Shown here piece after piece: positions 62,828 to 64,000 of a DNA stretch of 64,000 nucleotides. The notes under the pieces are model-generated. The model did not search any database. It worked only from the letters and a program-made list of their open reading frames with translations, and was not told where the DNA came from. Made by a program: the position numbers and the translations under genes. Each line of letters opens with the position of its first letter. Within the stretch, counting starts at the first letter, position 1. This DNA comes from Linnemannia elongata (taxonomy: Eukaryota; Mortierellomycota; Mortierellomycetes; Mortierellales; Mortierellaceae): the NCBI GenBank assembly GCA_036320915.1, contig JAXBDG010000019.1:744001-808000 (forward strand). Direction: 5' to 3'.

Positions 62828-62875
<48 letters not shown>

Positions 62876-64000
62876 CCATTTCATTCCAAGTCTGTATTTT
62901 TGGGGGTGTTCGCCTTGTTACCGTTACAATTGGTGGCGCGTTCTCCTTAGCCTGCCGAACAAATGCAAACATGATCTGACTGAAAACGATTGTGTGGTTG
63001 TTTATTGCTGATTTTTGGAGGGGACAAGGAAGGTGATGGATAGACAAAAGTACAACACTGTTGGACAAGCACCCCTCACTTGACCAGCAACAAGTTGCCC
63101 CTGCATGATCTACGTGAGGTTTTTTTTTTTTTTTTTTTTTTTTGACAACACGACAAGATCAGAGAGGTTAACCGCCCCATCGATCAGTTGAAGCCGCCTG
63201 TCTTTCTCAACTCGCGTCTGGTACTGTCGCTCCATGAGTTGTACCAGCGGGGAGATGTGTGAGGCTTTGGGTGTAGTGAAAGCAGCAAGGCATGTAGGAT
63301 TCAAGATAAGCGCCCTCAAACGAATCGTTACTTCCTATCGGTCTAGGGATGTTGTATATAAAGCAACAAGGGTCAGTTTAAGTTCTCTTGCATCAATTTG
63401 TTTGCCAGCCTCACCTTTATTCATTTGACACACATTATATCGCTGTTGCTAATTTCTCCATCTTGCTTTCGTCATCAGTACATTCACTTCCCAAACGCAG
63501 TGAACTCTTCTTTAGCAACCACTGTTTAGCGAGAGGGGGCAGAGAGGCGGGAAGTCGAGCGTGGCAGGATGGCAAACTGGATACAAGTTCAGAATTATCC
63601 CTTTTGCATTTTTAACCTTTGCGACTTTCGCCTAACGTTCATTTTTTTTTTTTTTTTTGGTATCTCGGAACTTTGGAAGAGGTGACCATGCCCACTTTCG
63701 CAAGTAAATTTGGCTACCACTCGGAAGCGGATGCACATCCAGCATACTTAGACTTGGTCGCATCCACAAGCCTGCCCCAAGCTCCACGTGCACGGCTGTA
63801 GGCTGACTACAGCCTTTGGAAGAACAACCTGGCTTTGTGAGCGGGGTTTGCATAAGTGTGGAGCAAAAATGTTGTCCTGAATAGCTGTCTAATCGGGGTT
63901 TGGTGGCTAAAACAATATTATAATGTGCAATAATTCTATTATTTTTTTATTATGCAGAGCACTCCACTGGTTTCTACAGCATGCCGGTTTGCTACTGCGT
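62703..64000. other. 3' flank and terminal region, no convincing gene
   Basis: About 1.3 kb. It has poly-T runs at 62738-62763, 63119-63143 and about 63640-63658 and a 42-base poly-A run at 62830-62871. A minus-strand frame at 63319-63110 includes VQLMERQYQTRVEKDRRLQL, which looks weakly protein-like, but it has no start, partner exon or known family. Confidence 0.45.
62830..62871. repeat. Poly-A tract of 42 bases
   Basis: The longest homopolymer in the window, about 130 bases past the stop of the bromodomain gene. No flanking duplication was seen. Confidence 0.9.

Noticed and set aside
62830..62871. Long poly-A as the tail of a retroposed element
   Set aside because: No reverse transcriptase, processed gene copy or flanking target-site duplication was seen near it.
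63110..63319. Minus-strand frame ending in poly-Lys
   Set aside because: Has a short protein-like stretch but no start, partner exon or family; the Lys run is a poly-T tract.

Overview
The window is nuclear DNA of a filamentous fungus. Genes carry many short GT-AG introns (about 60-370 nt, with one of 725 nt). They are separated by long non-coding stretches rich in poly-A/T, CT and microsatellite tracts, and several gene families are typically fungal: a Zn2Cys6 regulator, ATG4/ATG5, an RSC1/2-type bromodomain protein and hybrid histidine kinases. The style (receptor-like kinases, Artemis-type nuclease, Q/N-rich proteins) fits an early-diverging fungus such as Mortierella; that placement is inference, since no rRNA or other marker is present.

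Layout. 1-272: 3' end of an unrecognised gene (+). 1955-4963: Artemis/SNM1-type metallo-beta-lactamase DNA nuclease (+). 4964-10023: 5 kb with no gene, strongly CT-rich, with a 103-bp TC repeat. 10024-19252: an eight-exon receptor of about 2822 residues (+). 19566-21413: Myb/SANT-like protein (+). Then a minus-strand block: DBP5-type RNA helicase (22137-24788), a four-helix membrane protein (25284-26450), a TAF14-type YEATS protein (28136-29980) and a small membrane protein (30858-31759). 32511-34251: ATG5 (+), facing ATG4 (35425-38035, -), with an unrecognised small minus-strand gene or gene remnant between them. 38867-42176: Q/N- and RGG-rich low-complexity protein (+). 42177-46781: 4.6 kb mostly empty. 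46782-51845: Zn2Cys6 transcription factor (+). 53702-54082: small HAT-repeat protein (-). 55123-56006: two-helix membrane protein with N-terminal repeats (+). 58488-62702: tandem-bromodomain/BAH chromatin protein of RSC1/RSC2 type (+). 62703-64000: no convincing gene.

Most interesting item: the receptor at 10024-19252. It is built like an animal receptor guanylyl cyclase: signal peptide, periplasmic-binding-protein-like ectodomain, one membrane helix, a kinase-homology domain with HGR and AGYG in place of HRD and DFG, then the signature signalling helix. In place of a cyclase it carries a complete hybrid histidine kinase (HisKA, HATPase, degenerate receiver, intact receiver). It would couple an extracellular small-molecule sensor through a pseudokinase to phosphorelay output. 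The other genes look like ordinary cellular functions (DNA repair, mRNA export, transcription, autophagy, chromatin). The convergent ATG5/ATG4 pair is a second, smaller point of interest.

Exon boundaries were placed by eye from reading frame, GT-AG sites and family conservation; phases were checked arithmetically. The N-terminal junction of the DBP5 gene and the gene at 34452-35179 are unresolved.
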